This document shows positions 9,596-18,850 of a stretch of DNA of 64,000 nt, in pieces. The stretch is from Paracoccus homiensis. Its GTDB lineage: Bacteria; Pseudomonadota; Alphaproteobacteria; Rhodobacterales; Rhodobacteraceae. The DNA lies in the NCBI RefSeq assembly GCF_900111675.1, contig NZ_FOHO01000006.1:124001-188000 (forward strand). The letters are read 5' to 3'. The notes beneath the pieces were generated by a model that saw only the letters and a list, made by a program, of their open reading frames with translations, had not been told where the DNA came from and did no database searches. Made by a program: the position numbers and the translations under genes. The stretch's first letter is position 1. The number at the start of each line of letters is the position of its first letter.

Positions 9596-10347
9596 TGAGC
9601 AAGGAACCAAACAGCCGCGCGGGCAAGACCAGCGGCCGTGGACAACGCGACCTGAAGGTTCGCGTCAAGACCGCCAAGGGGCGCAAGATGTCGTCCAAGC
9701 TGTGGCTGGAACGGCAGCTGAACGATCCCTATGTGGCCCGCGCCAAGCGCGAGGGCTATCGCGGGCGCGCGGCGTACAAGATTCTGGAACTGGACGACAA
9801 GTATCGCTTTCTGGTTCCCGGCGCCCGGGTCGTCGATCTGGGATGCGCGCCCGGCGGCTGGTGTCAGGTGGCCGTGGCCCGCGTGAATGCGCTTGGCGAG
9901 AAATCGGGCAAGAAGGTCGGCCGCGTTCTGGGCCTGGACCTGCAAGAGGTCGATCCCATCGCCGGGGCCGAGATCCATCAGTTGGATTTTCTATCCGACG
10001 GGGCCGACGATCTGGTCAAGGAATGGCTGGGCGGGCCTGCGGATGTGGTGATGTCCGACATGGCGGCATCTTCGTCGGGGCACAAGGGCACCGACCACCT
10101 GCGCATCGTCGCGCTGGTCGAGGCGGCGGCGCAGCTGGCCTTCGATGTGCTTGAACCGGGCGGCACCTTCGTCGCCAAGGTTCTGGCAGGCGGCGCCGAG
10201 ACGGAAATGCAGGCGATGCTGAAGCGCAACTTTACCAAGGTCGCCAATGTGAAGCCGCCCGCAAGCCGCAGCGATTCATCCGAGAAATTCGTCGTCGCCA
10301 CCGGTTTCAGGGGGCGTCAGGACGAGGTGGATCAGGACGAGGACTGA
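9592..10347 (+). CDS. rlmE: 23S rRNA (uridine-2552 2'-O)-methyltransferase
   Basis: The 251-residue FtsJ-family enzyme methylates the ribose of U2552 in the 50S A loop. The SAM-binding motif is [14 protein letters not shown]. The K-D-K-E tetrad is readable as the Lys in AAYKIL, Asp in SDMAASSSG, Lys in FVAKVL and Glu in [12 protein letters not shown] basic N-terminal tail of about 40 residues is longer than in E. coli. Two adjacent ATG codons (9592 and 9595) are possible; the first overlaps the ppx stop. The 3' end overlaps the convergent AraC gene by 16 bp. Confidence 0.95.
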   Translation: MMSKEPNSRAGKTSGRGQRDLKVRVKTAKGRKMSSKLWLERQLNDPYVARAKREGYRGRAAYKILELDDKYRFLVPGARVVDLGCAPGGWCQVAVARVNALGEKSGKKVGRVLGLDLQEVDPIAGAEIHQLDFLSDGADDLVKEWLGGPADVVMSDMAASSSGHKGTDHLRIVALVEAAAQLAFDVLEPGGTFVAKVLAGGAETEMQAMLKRNFTKVANVKPPASRSDSSEKFVVATGFRGRQDEVDQDED

Positions 10348-11384
10348 GCCCGGAACGCCTCGGGGGTGCGGCCGGTGGCGGCCACGAAGGCGCGGGTGAA
10401 ATGGGTATGGCTTGCATAGCCGAAATCCCGCGCGATCTGGGCCGGGCTGTGGCGCGTTTCGCGCAGCGCCTGCACCGCCATTTCCAGCCGGATCTGATGT
10501 ATCAGGTCGATGGCCCGCTTGCCGCGCCCCGACTGGCAGGCATGATCCAGCGCCGCCGATGTCGTGCCCAGTTCTTCGGCCAGATCGGCAATGGTGATGC
10601 CTTGCTTCAGGCGCGATCCCGCCAGGTTCATGAACCGTTCCAACAGGCTGCGATCGCGCTGCGGCATTGTCGCGCGATCCGGCGTTGCGATCAACGGCTG
10701 CAACCGGCCCAGCAGCAGCGCCAGCATCCCCAGCAGGCAATGCATTCCCGCCGCGCCGGCATTGCGGGCGGTTTCGATCGACAATTCGTGCAGCGTCAGG
10801 TGCAGCGCGGCGCCCTCGTCGCCCGCCATGCCCGCGATCATCCGGGCGGGAAAGGGCGGATCGTTGTCCTGCGCCATCTGAGGGGCCAGCAGCATGACCT
10901 GCCCCTCGGCCCCGGCGCGGGGAAGGAAGGCGAAGGCCGTGCCGGCGGGGATGAAGCAGACCGTATCGGGCGCCAGCAGCCGTTCCTTGCGCGGCAGATC
11001 CAACTGTGCATACCCGCGCGTCACCCAGATCAGGCTGTGGTCGCTGCGCGTGCGTGGCTGGGGCGGGTTGCCTTTCGCGCCCCAGACGAAGCTGCCAAGC
11101 GGCAGCAGCCGCAATCCCGTCTGACGTGCGATCGGGCGCTGCGCATAGGGTCTGCTTGTGGGCAGCGCGACCGAGTTCGGGGCGGCGGGGGCGATGTTCT
11201 GCAGACGGGGCGCGGGGTCGGCGAAAACCGGCGCATGACCTTCGGGGATACTGCCATCCGTTACCTTGGCCGCGCCGGGATCGGGGCGCGGGCCGCCAAC
11301 ACTTGCCCAACCGGCATTCTTGCCGAACGGGCTGGCAGAAAACGGAAACCCGTTCCTGAAACTGCCTGCGTCATGCGTTGCCAT
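10332..11384 (-). CDS. AraC-family transcriptional regulator
   Basis: The 350-residue protein has a cupin-like N-terminal sensor half and a C-terminal pair of helix-turn-helix motifs. The second HTH region reads [17 protein letters not shown] and is followed by the usual GRTPEAFR tail. The inducer is unknown. The start at 11384 (MATHDAGS) is chosen because the upstream frame runs into a low-complexity Arg-rich stretch and a dyad-rich leader. A 36 bp imperfect palindrome lies immediately upstream (11402-11437) and could be an autoregulatory operator. No obvious target gene is adjacent. Confidence 0.85.
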   Translation of the reverse strand: MATHDAGSFRNGFPFSASPFGKNAGWASVGGPRPDPGAAKVTDGSIPEGHAPVFADPAPRLQNIAPAAPNSVALPTSRPYAQRPIARQTGLRLLPLGSFVWGAKGNPPQPRTRSDHSLIWVTRGYAQLDLPRKERLLAPDTVCFIPAGTAFAFLPRAGAEGQVMLLAPQMAQDNDPPFPARMIAGMAGDEGAALHLTLHELSIETARNAGAAGMHCLLGMLALLLGRLQPLIATPDRATMPQRDRSLLERFMNLAGSRLKQGITIADLAEELGTTSAALDHACQSGRGKRAIDLIHQIRLEMAVQALRETRHSPAQIARDFGYASHTHFTRAFVAATGRTPEAFRAQSSS

Positions 11385-11401
11385 GCGGAACCATTCCCTC
11401 A

Positions 11402-11437
11402 AAGCCGAATAAGCGAATTTTCGCCTATAAGCGGCTT
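11402..11437. promoter_or_regulatory. Long dyad upstream of the AraC gene
   Basis: AAGCCG at the left and CGGCTT at the right enclose a second, inner pair GCGA / TCGC around an AT-rich centre. The dyad ends 18 bp before the AraC start and is the only AT-rich patch in the AraC/miaA gap. It may be an operator or an mRNA hairpin. Confidence 0.4.
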
Positions 11438-11488
11438 TGTTGCAATAAAGTTCCCCGTGATCCGCGCGTAGGCGGGTGCGGTGTGGCT

Positions 11489-12376
11489 TTAATGTGCCGG
11501 TCCCACCGGCCAGCGATCCCAGCTTTTCATCCGCCCGCGAAACCAGATCCGCTGCGATTTGGCATATTGCCGCGTTGCGATGATCGCCCGCTGGGTTGCG
11601 GTGGCCAGATCGGTTTCGCCACGCAGATGCGCGATCAGTTCTGGGGCACCGATCGCGCGGGCCCATTGCCGGTCCGGGTTCCAGTCGGGGAACAGGGCGC
11701 GGGCCTCGTCCAGCGCGCCCTGATCCATCATCTGGTCGAAGCGACGGGCGATGCGGTCGGCCAGCCAGTCACGATCCGTCGTGATCAGCAGGCGCTGGCT
11801 GTCGGCCGCCGCGATCAGGGGCGGTGGCGTGTCGGCCTGCCATTCGGCCAACCCGCGGCCGGTGGCGCGCAGAACCTCCCACGCGCGCTGGACACGGGCG
11901 GGGTTGCGGGTGTCGATCCTGTCGCGCGTCATCGGGTCCAGGTCGGCCACCATCCGCGAAAGCCCGCCATCCTGACGCAGCAGCGCGTCGCCATCCTGCC
12001 GGACCTGCGGCGGCGTCGGCGGGACATAGGCAAGGCCCTGCGTCAGCGCCGTCAGATACAGGCCGGTTCCGCCGACGATGATCAGCCGCTGATCCATCAG
12101 CGCCGCCACATCGCGCAGCCAGTCCCCGACCGAATAGCTGCGATCCGGCGTCACATGCCCGTACAGCCGGTGGGGGGCCAGCGCCTCGTCCCGAGCCGGG
12201 GGGCGCGCGGTCAGGACGCGCCAGCAGGACCAGACCTGCAACGCGTCGGCATTCACGATCAGACCGCCCTGTGCCTGTGCGACGGCAAGCGCCAGCGCGG
12301 ATTTCCCGCTGGCGGTCGGTCCTGCAATCAGCAGGTGGCGCGAAGGGTCGATCTGTGACAGATCGGGATCAGACAT
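11489..12376 (-). CDS. miaA: tRNA dimethylallyltransferase
   Basis: The 295-residue enzyme adds a dimethylallyl group to A37 of tRNAs that read UNN codons. The P loop is [16 protein letters not shown], followed by [10 protein letters not shown] and the [11 protein letters not shown] motif; the C-terminal [14 protein letters not shown] is the family signature. The start at 12376 (MSDPDLSQ) has CGGAG about 8 bases upstream; the open frame extends another 30 codons into the pyrH leader and is unlikely. It is transcribed divergently from pyrH. Confidence 0.95.
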   Translation of the reverse strand: MSDPDLSQIDPSRHLLIAGPTASGKSALALAVAQAQGGLIVNADALQVWSCWRVLTARPPARDEALAPHRLYGHVTPDRSYSVGDWLRDVAALMDQRLIIVGGTGLYLTALTQGLAYVPPTPPQVRQDGDALLRQDGGLSRMVADLDPMTRDRIDTRNPARVQRAWEVLRATGRGLAEWQADTPPPLIAAADSQRLLITTDRDWLADRIARRFDQMMDQGALDEARALFPDWNPDRQWARAIGAPELIAHLRGETDLATATQRAIIATRQYAKSQRIWFRGRMKSWDRWPVGPAH

Positions 12377-12464
12377 GGGCCGCTCCGGGCGGTTGAACAT
12401 GCGCGTCTTTTGCGACATTTTGCGGCGCGATGAAAGCGGGCGGCCCTTTGGAAAAGGACAGGAC

Positions 12465-13199
12465 ATGACCGATCAAGAGGGCGCAGCGCCCACCCAATAT
12501 GGCCGAGTGATGCTGAAAATCTCGGGCGAGGCGTTGATGGGCGATCAGGGTTTCGGCCTGCATCCGCCCACCGTCGCGCGAATCGCCAACGAGGTCGACA
12601 GCGTCGCCAAGATGGGGGTCGAGGTGTGCATGGTCATCGGTGGCGGCAATATCTTCCGCGGCCTGCAGGGCAGCGCCCAGGGGATGGAACGCACCACCGC
12701 CGACTATATGGGCATGCTGGCCACAGTCATGAACGCGCTGGCGATGCAATCCGCGTTGGAGGCCCTGGGCCATCATTGCCGTGTCATCAGCGCCATCCGC
12801 ATGGATGAGGTCTGCGAGCCCTATATCCGCCGCCGCGCGATCCGCCACCTTGAAAAAAAGCGGATCATCATCTTCGCCGCAGGCACCGGGAACCCCTATT
12901 TCACCACCGATACCGCCGCGACCCTGCGCGCCAACGAGATGAACTGCGAAGCCATCTTCAAGGGCACCAAGGTCGATGGGGTCTATGACAAGGACCCGGC
13001 CAAGCATTCCGACGCCAAGCGTTACGGCAGCGTCAGCTATGACGAGGTGCTGCAAAAGCATCTGGGCGTGATGGACGCCTCTGCGATCGCGTTGGCCCGT
13101 GACAACCGCCTGCCCATCGTGGTCTTTTCGCTGGATGAGCCGGGCGGCTTCCGCTCGATCCTCGAAGGTCGCGGCACTTATACGCGCGTTCACGTCTAG
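12465..13199 (+). CDS. pyrH: Uridylate kinase
   Basis: The 244-residue hexameric UMP kinase makes UDP for RNA and peptidoglycan precursors. [26 protein letters not shown] and [16 protein letters not shown] are family hallmarks, and the [12 protein letters not shown] block is present. ATG 12465 is preceded by AAAAGGA. It heads the cluster pyrH-nav-frr-uppS-cdsA-dxr-rseP-bamA-skp. In most bacteria pyrH is followed directly by frr; here an ion channel gene intervenes. Confidence 0.97.
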   Translation: MTDQEGAAPTQYGRVMLKISGEALMGDQGFGLHPPTVARIANEVDSVAKMGVEVCMVIGGGNIFRGLQGSAQGMERTTADYMGMLATVMNALAMQSALEALGHHCRVISAIRMDEVCEPYIRRRAIRHLEKKRIIIFAAGTGNPYFTTDTAATLRANEMNCEAIFKGTKVDGVYDKDPAKHSDAKRYGSVSYDEVLQKHLGVMDASAIALARDNRLPIVVFSLDEPGGFRSILEGRGTYTRVHV

Positions 13200-13214
13200 G
13201 ACAGGGCATTGGGG

Positions 13215-13997
13215 ATGCGTGCGCGTATCGACGGGCTGATCCACGGCCCGGCCTTTCAGACATTCATCACGGCGGTGATTCTGTTCAACGCCGTGATCCT
13301 GGGCCTTGAAACCGCGCCGGCCGTCATGGCCAGCGCGGGGCCGCTGATCCTGTTTCTGGACAGCCTGTGCCTTGCCATCTTCGTGGTCGAGATCGCGGCC
13401 AAGCTTTATACCCGCCGTCTTGGGTTCTTCCGGGACGGGTGGAACATCTTCGATTTTCTGGTCGTGGGCATCGCGCTGATTCCGGCAGCGGACGGTCTGT
13501 CGGTGCTGCGGGCGCTGCGGATCCTGCGGCTGTTGCGCATCGTCTCGGTCACGCCGCGCCTGCGTCGCGTGGTCGAGGGGTTCCTGGCCGCGCTTCCCGG
13601 TATGGCCAGCGTGTTCCTGCTGATGGGGATCATCTTCTACATCTTCGCGGTCATCGCGACCAAGCTGTTCGGCGGGGCGTTTCCCGAATGGTTCGGTTCG
13701 ATGGGGGAATCGGCCTATTCGCTGTTCCAGATCATGACGCTGGAAAGCTGGTCGATGGGCATCGTGCGCCCGGTGATGGAGGTCTATCCCAATGCGTGGC
13801 TGTTCTTCGTGCCCTTCATTCTGGTCACCACCTTCGCGGTGATGAACCTTGTCGTCGGTCTGATCGTCAATTCCATGCAGGATGCCCATCAGGCCGAAGA
13901 GAACGAAGCGACCGGCGCCTATCGCGACGAGGTCCTGCAACGGCTTGAGGCGATCGAGCGTCGGCTGTCCGAGCAGGGTCGTCCGCCGGGGCAATGA
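13215..13997 (+). CDS. Bacterial voltage-gated sodium channel
   Basis: The 260-residue protein has six transmembrane segments, as in the NaChBac/NavAb family of homotetrameric channels. S4 carries four Arg at three-residue spacing (R99, R102, R105, R108). The selectivity filter is TLESWSM (175-181), as in NavAb. S6 contains VMNLVVGLIVNS, and the C-terminal tail 225-252 is a heptad-rich coiled coil typical for tetramerisation. The ATG at 13215 is preferred over a TTG two codons earlier. It sits 15 bp downstream of pyrH, where frr would normally follow. Homologues are known from Paracoccus and other marine Rhodobacteraceae. Confidence 0.93.
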   Translation: MRARIDGLIHGPAFQTFITAVILFNAVILGLETAPAVMASAGPLILFLDSLCLAIFVVEIAAKLYTRRLGFFRDGWNIFDFLVVGIALIPAADGLSVLRALRILRLLRIVSVTPRLRRVVEGFLAALPGMASVFLLMGIIFYIFAVIATKLFGGAFPEWFGSMGESAYSLFQIMTLESWSMGIVRPVMEVYPNAWLFFVPFILVTTFAVMNLVVGLIVNSMQDAHQAEENEATGAYRDEVLQRLEAIERRLSEQGRPPGQ

Positions 13998-14117
13998 CGG
14001 TTCTGCCGGAGGCCCTGGCCGTCCGGCATTTCCTCGCCCATTTTACGGGCAAATGCTTTGCCAATACCCGGCATTGCGGTTACAAGCGGTGAAAATTCAA
14101 GTCAGAGGCAGTCCCAC

Positions 14118-14681
14118 ATGGCAGAGGACATCGAAATCGATATCGACGATCTGGAACGTCGGATGAAAGGCGCGATGGACAGTCTGCGCCACGAATTCTC
14201 TTCGTTGCGCACCGGTCGCGCATCGGCCTCGATGGTCGATCCCGTCCAGGTCGAGGCCTATGGCCAGATGACCCCGATCAACCAGCTGGGCACCGTCAAC
14301 GTCCCCGAACCGCGCATGGTCACAGTGAACGTCTGGGACAAGGGAATGGTCGGCAAGGTTGAAAAGGCGATCCGCGAAAGCGGTCTGGGCATCAATCCGC
14401 AGACCAATGGCACGATCATCATGCTGCCGATCCCCGAACTGAACGAAGAGCGGCGCAAGGAACTGACCAAGGTCGCCGCGCAATATGCCGAAAGCGCCCG
14501 CGTCGCCATCCGCAACGTGCGCCGCGATGGCATGGATCAGGTCAAGAAGGGCAAGGCCAATGGCATGCCCGAGGATGATCAGAAGTTCTGGGAAACCGCG
14601 GTTCAGGAACTGACGGACAAGATGATCGGCAGCGTCGATGAGGCGCTGGAATCGAAGCAAGCCGAAATCATGCAGGTCTGA
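14118..14681 (+). CDS. frr: Ribosome recycling factor
   Basis: The 187-residue protein splits post-termination ribosomes with EF-G. The RRF signature is complete: [23 protein letters not shown], then [15 protein letters not shown] and the [12 protein letters not shown] helix. ATG 14118 ([16 protein letters not shown]) matches family starts; the 20 upstream in-frame codons belong to the leader. It is 8 bp from uppS. Confidence 0.97.
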   Translation: MAEDIEIDIDDLERRMKGAMDSLRHEFSSLRTGRASASMVDPVQVEAYGQMTPINQLGTVNVPEPRMVTVNVWDKGMVGKVEKAIRESGLGINPQTNGTIIMLPIPELNEERRKELTKVAAQYAESARVAIRNVRRDGMDQVKKGKANGMPEDDQKFWETAVQELTDKMIGSVDEALESKQAEIMQV

Positions 14682-14689
14682 GGACGTCA

Positions 14690-15421
14690 ATGGCCGCCGA
14701 AACCGCACAGGCCGTCGCGTCCCCGGGCGCAGCCGCACCGCGTCATGTCGCCATCATCATGGACGGCAATGGCCGTTGGGCCGTCGAACGCGGCTGGCCG
14801 CGTCTGGTCGGCCATCGGCGCGGGGCCGAGCGGGTGAAGCAGATCGTCCGGGCCTGCCCGGATCTGGGCGTCAACTGGCTGACGATCTACGCCTTCTCGA
14901 CCGAGAACTGGAAACGCTCGACCGAAGAGGTGCTGGGTCTGATGAAGATCTTTCGCCGCTATATCGAGCGTGAGGCCGAGGGCATGTCCGCCGAGGGCGT
15001 GCGCATGCGGTTCATCGGCGGGCGGGAACGTCTGGACCCGAAACTACAGGCGCTGATGGCCGCGATCGAGGCACGGACGGCCGGCAACACGCGGCTGAAC
15101 CTGACCGTCGCGATCAATTATGGCGGGCGTGACGAATTGACCCGTGCCGCGGGTCGCCTGTCGCAGAAAGTGGCGCGGGGCGAAATCGGCGAACCGACAG
15201 AGGCCGACTTCGCGGCCTGTCTGGACACGGCCGGACATCCCGATCCCGATCTGGTGATCCGCACCTCGGGCGAGACGCGCACCTCGAATTTCCTGCCCTG
15301 GCAGGCGGCCTATGCCGAATATGAATTCACGCCCACGCTGTGGCCCGATTTCACGCCGGACCATCTGGGCGCGATCCTTGACCGCTTTGGCCTGCGCGAG
15401 CGTCGCTTCGGGGGCGTATGA
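14690..15421 (+). CDS. uppS: Undecaprenyl diphosphate synthase
   Basis: The 243-residue cis-prenyltransferase makes the C55 lipid carrier for peptidoglycan and O-antigen synthesis. HVAIIMDGNGRWA holds the catalytic Asp; YAFSTENWKR and the SGETRTSNFLPWQ ... LWPDF signature follow. The 20-residue N-terminal Ala-rich extension is unconserved. The stop overlaps the cdsA start (ATGA). Confidence 0.97.
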   Translation: MAAETAQAVASPGAAAPRHVAIIMDGNGRWAVERGWPRLVGHRRGAERVKQIVRACPDLGVNWLTIYAFSTENWKRSTEEVLGLMKIFRRYIEREAEGMSAEGVRMRFIGGRERLDPKLQALMAAIEARTAGNTRLNLTVAINYGGRDELTRAAGRLSQKVARGEIGEPTEADFAACLDTAGHPDPDLVIRTSGETRTSNFLPWQAAYAEYEFTPTLWPDFTPDHLGAILDRFGLRERRFGGV

Positions 15422-16260
15422 GCCCGGCTTCCCGAATAGACAAGCCCGGTGGCGGCAAATGGGCCGATCTGTCGCGGCGCATCGCCTCGACCGTGGTTCT
15501 TCTGGGCATCGGTGTTCTGCTGGCCACGGCCACCGGGATCTGGCTGCGTCTGGGCATGGCGCTGATCTGTGCGATCACCTTCTGGGAACTGGCCAGCATG
15601 ACCGGGTGGCGCCACCCCGAACTGCATGCCGGACCCTTCGGGACATGGCGACCGCTGGCCTTGGCCGCGATTGCAGGGATGTCGCAGCTTGCGGCGCTGG
15701 TACTGTACCATCCGCTGGCATGGCTGTTGCTGTTGCTGCCGATCCTTGCGGGGTTGCCCGGTGCGGCCAGGCGGGATCGCGGGACCTACACGATTTTCGG
15801 CATTGCAATCCTTTTGGTTGCCTATGGTCTGGTGATCTTCCGCGAGGATTTCGGCCTGCCATTCGTGCTGTGGCTGATGGGGATCGTGATCGTGTCGGAC
15901 ACGGCGGGTTACTTCTTCGGCCGCATTCTGGGCGGTCCGAAGTTCTGGCCCTCGCTTAGCCCCAAGAAAACCTGGTCCGGAACGGTCGCAGGCTGGATCG
16001 GCGCGGCCATTCTGGGCGTGTTGCTGTGGCTGTCGGGTCATGGCGACGCCTCGCTGATCTGGGTGTCGCCGCTGGTCTGCTTTGCCGGCCAGCTGGGCGA
16101 TATCGCCGAAAGCTGGTTGAAGCGGCGGGCAGGGGTCAAGGACAGTTCAAACCTGATTCCGGGTCATGGCGGTTTCATGGATCGATTTGACGCAGTGACG
16201 GGCGCGGTTCTGGCGACCATGCTGATCTGGGCCCTGAACTTCGTTCCTGCGGTGAACTGA
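15418..16260 (+). CDS. cdsA: Phosphatidate cytidylyltransferase
   Basis: The 280-residue polytopic membrane enzyme makes CDP-diacylglycerol, the precursor of all phospholipids. The C-terminal signature GVKDSSNLIPGHGGFMDRFD, with catalytic Asp residues, and the SPKKTWSGTVAGWIGA block are present. About eight hydrophobic segments precede it. A soluble N-terminal stretch of about 25 residues comes before the first helix. It is coupled to uppS by a 4 bp overlap and lies 3 bp before dxr. Confidence 0.95.
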   Translation: MSPASRIDKPGGGKWADLSRRIASTVVLLGIGVLLATATGIWLRLGMALICAITFWELASMTGWRHPELHAGPFGTWRPLALAAIAGMSQLAALVLYHPLAWLLLLLPILAGLPGAARRDRGTYTIFGIAILLVAYGLVIFREDFGLPFVLWLMGIVIVSDTAGYFFGRILGGPKFWPSLSPKKTWSGTVAGWIGAAILGVLLWLSGHGDASLIWVSPLVCFAGQLGDIAESWLKRRAGVKDSSNLIPGHGGFMDRFDAVTGAVLATMLIWALNFVPAVN

Positions 16261-16263
16261 CAG

Positions 16264-17421
16264 ATGCGACGCATTTCCATTCTGGGCGCCACCGGCTCGG
16301 TCGGCGCGAACGGTGTTGACCTGATCCGCCGCGCGGGCGGCGCTGCGGCCCATCACACGGTTGCCCTGACCGGCGGGCGCAATATCGCCAAGCTGGCCCA
16401 GATGGCGCGTGAACTGAGGGCCGAGATTGCCGTGACCGCGCATGAGGACCTTTTGTCGGATCTGCGTGATGCATTGTCGGGCAGCACCGTTGCCGCCGCT
16501 GCCGGACCATCCGCGCTGATCGAGGCGGCCTCGCGCCCTGCGGATTGGGTTCTGTCCTCGATCGTCGGTTCGGCCGGATTGGCACCGGGTCTGGCCGCGT
16601 TGAACCAGGGTGGCGTGCTGGCGCTTGCGAACAAGGAATCGCTTGTATGTGCCGGGCCGCTGATCCACGCCGCCGCCAAGGAAAGCGGCGCGCGGATTCT
16701 TCCCGTTGATTCTGAACATTCCGCTATTTTTCAGGCACTTGGGTCAGATAATCTAGAAACGGTCAAGGATGTGACCATCACCGCTTCTGGCGGTGCGTTC
16801 CGCGATTGGCCCTTGGAACGTCTGGCGGCGGCCACGGTTGCACAGGCTTCGACCCATCCGAACTGGGCCATGGGACAGCGGATCACGATCGACAGCGCCT
16901 CGATGTTCAACAAGGCGATGGAAGTTATTGAGGCCAAGGAATTTTTTGGCCTTGGCGCGGACAGGATCAAGGTTCTGGTCCATCCTGAATCGGTCATTCA
17001 CGCCATTGTGTCGCATGTCGATGGTGGCAGCATCGCGCATCTTGGCGCGCCCGATATGCGTCACGCGATCGGCTATGCGCTGAACTGGCCGGACCGTGCG
17101 CCTTTGCCGGTGGCCGCGCTGGATCTGGCCCGGATGGGCAGTCTGACCTTCCGCGCGCCCGATGAAACCCGTTGGCCCGCGCTGCGCCTTGCGCGCGAGG
17201 TGATGGCGGCCGGCGGCATGGCGGGGGCCGTGTTCAACGCGGCCAAGGAACAGGCGCTGGACGATTTCATCGGCGGGCGCATCCGCTTTACCGACATGGC
17301 CCCAAGGGTCGAGGCCTGCCTGAGCTGCCTGTCCGGGAAGGACGGCTTCAGTCTCGATGCCGCCGATCTGGACACCGTGATGCATTGGGACCGCGCCGCA
17401 AGACAGGAGGCCGCCGCATGA
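16264..17421 (+). CDS. dxr: 1-deoxy-D-xylulose-5-phosphate reductoisomerase
   Basis: The 385-residue enzyme is the first committed step of the MEP isoprenoid pathway and thus feeds uppS in the same cluster. ISILGATGSVGANGVD is the NADPH site; LPVDSEHSAIFQ with Asp and Glu metal ligands and the HPNWAMGQRITIDSASMFNK block are diagnostic. Length is normal. Its stop overlaps the rseP start (ATGA). Confidence 0.97.
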   Translation: MRRISILGATGSVGANGVDLIRRAGGAAAHHTVALTGGRNIAKLAQMARELRAEIAVTAHEDLLSDLRDALSGSTVAAAAGPSALIEAASRPADWVLSSIVGSAGLAPGLAALNQGGVLALANKESLVCAGPLIHAAAKESGARILPVDSEHSAIFQALGSDNLETVKDVTITASGGAFRDWPLERLAAATVAQASTHPNWAMGQRITIDSASMFNKAMEVIEAKEFFGLGADRIKVLVHPESVIHAIVSHVDGGSIAHLGAPDMRHAIGYALNWPDRAPLPVAALDLARMGSLTFRAPDETRWPALRLAREVMAAGGMAGAVFNAAKEQALDDFIGGRIRFTDMAPRVEACLSCLSGKDGFSLDAADLDTVMHWDRAARQEAAA

Positions 17422-18749
17422 CAGACCTGATCCCGCAATTCGGCAGCACGATCTATACGCTGGCCTCGTTCGTGGTCGCCCTGGCGGTGATCGTGACGGT
17501 GCATGAATACGGTCATTACATCATCGGCCGCCTGTCGGGCATCCGCGCCGAGGTGTTTTCCGTCGGCTTCGGTCCGCGTCTTGTCTCGCGTCGGGACCGC
17601 CGGGGAACGCTGTGGCAGATCGCGGCGCTGCCGCTTGGTGGCTATGTCCGGTTTCTGGGCGACGCCAATGCCGCAAGCGCGGGCACGGGGCACAGGGTTG
17701 ATCCGGCGCTGCTGCGGCAAACGCTGACCGGGGCACCGCTTTGGGCGCGGTTCGCGACCCTGCTGGCGGGACCGGTCTTCAACTTCATCCTGTCGATTCT
17801 GATCTTTGGCGGGTTCGCGCTGTTTCAGGGCTTGCCGACCCAGCAGGTCGAGGTCGGGGAGATTTCCCCCGCGCCGCCCGGCATCGTGAACCAGTTGCAG
17901 CCCGGCGACCTGATTACCGGTATCGGCGGGCAGAAGGTCGAAAGCTGGGCCGATATCGGCGCGGCCGTCGATACGCTGCCGATTGCGCCGCAGCAGGACT
18001 GGCAGGTTCTGCGCGACGGATTGGAAATCACCGTGACCGGTCCGGACCCGATGCCCGCACGGATCAGCGGCGTGGCACCGCGCAGTGCCGCCGCCGATGC
18101 AGGTTTGATGGCGGGCGACGTCGTCATCGGGATCGACGATCAGCCCATCACCCGCTTTACCCAGATGCGCGACATGGTCGAGGCGGCACAGGGCAATCCC
18201 CTGGCCCTGCAGGTCTGGCGTCCGGACAGCGGCGTCGCGAACTATATGTTGATCCCGAAGGAACAGGATCTGCCGGCGGCCGATGGCGGTTACGAAAAGC
18301 GCTGGCTGATCGGCGTGACCGGCGGCGAAAGCTTTTTCGCCCCGGCCATGCGCCGCGCCGGCCCGATCGAGGCGCTTTGGCTGGGCATCGGGCAGACCTG
18401 GCAGATCATCGCAGGCTCGATCACCGGGCTGTGGGCGATGATCACGGGACAGATCGGCAGCTGCAATCTGGGCGGCGCGATCAGCATTGCCGAAAGCACC
18501 GGGCAGGCGGCCAGTGCGGGGGGCGCAAGCTTTCTGTGGTGGATCGCGGTGCTGTCCGCGGCGATCGGCTTTTTGAACCTGTTGCCGATCCCGGTTCTGG
18601 ATGGCGGGCATCTGATGTTTTACGCGTGGGAGGCCGTGACAGGACGCCCGCCGTCGGATCGTGCGCTGAACCTTTTGACCGCGATCGGCATGGCCGCCGT
18701 GCTGAGCCTGATGATTTTCGGACTCACCAACGACCTTTTCTGCCCCTGA
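17418..18749 (+). CDS. rseP: Site-2 intramembrane zinc protease
   Basis: The 443-residue membrane metalloprotease carries HEYGH (H29, E30, H33) in the first helix and the third-ligand motif PVLDGGHLMFY near the C terminus. At least one PDZ domain (about 120-270, with ISGVAPRSAAADAGLMAGD) lies between. It cleaves membrane-embedded regulators and leftover signal peptides. No rseA homologue is seen in the window, so its substrate is open. The start ATG overlaps dxr by 4 bp; the longer frame inside dxr is a shadow. Confidence 0.95.
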   Translation: MTDLIPQFGSTIYTLASFVVALAVIVTVHEYGHYIIGRLSGIRAEVFSVGFGPRLVSRRDRRGTLWQIAALPLGGYVRFLGDANAASAGTGHRVDPALLRQTLTGAPLWARFATLLAGPVFNFILSILIFGGFALFQGLPTQQVEVGEISPAPPGIVNQLQPGDLITGIGGQKVESWADIGAAVDTLPIAPQQDWQVLRDGLEITVTGPDPMPARISGVAPRSAAADAGLMAGDVVIGIDDQPITRFTQMRDMVEAAQGNPLALQVWRPDSGVANYMLIPKEQDLPAADGGYEKRWLIGVTGGESFFAPAMRRAGPIEALWLGIGQTWQIIAGSITGLWAMITGQIGSCNLGGAISIAESTGQAASAGGASFLWWIAVLSAAIGFLNLLPIPVLDGGHLMFYAWEAVTGRPPSDRALNLLTAIGMAAVLSLMIFGLTNDLFCP

Positions 18750-18763
18750 CCGGCGATGCGGTT

Positions 18764-18792
18764 TTGACAGCCGCCCCGGTTTGAGGCACAAG
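18764..18792 (+). promoter_or_regulatory. Candidate bamA promoter
   Basis: TTGACA (18764-18769) and CACAAG (18787-18792) are spaced by 17 bases in the 101 bp gap between rseP and bamA. This suggests bamA-skp can be transcribed independently of the upstream cluster. The -10 match is only moderate. Confidence 0.45.
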
Positions 18793-18850
18793 CTTTCAGC
18801 AAAAGAAGGCGCGTTTGGCGCCGTGCAGGCAGAAAGCAAGAGGGGCGGCA

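Noticed and set aside
12369-13994. Minus-strand frame of 541 codons opposite pyrH and the channel gene
   Set aside because: Crosses two real genes, His/Asp/Gln-rich and without homology features.
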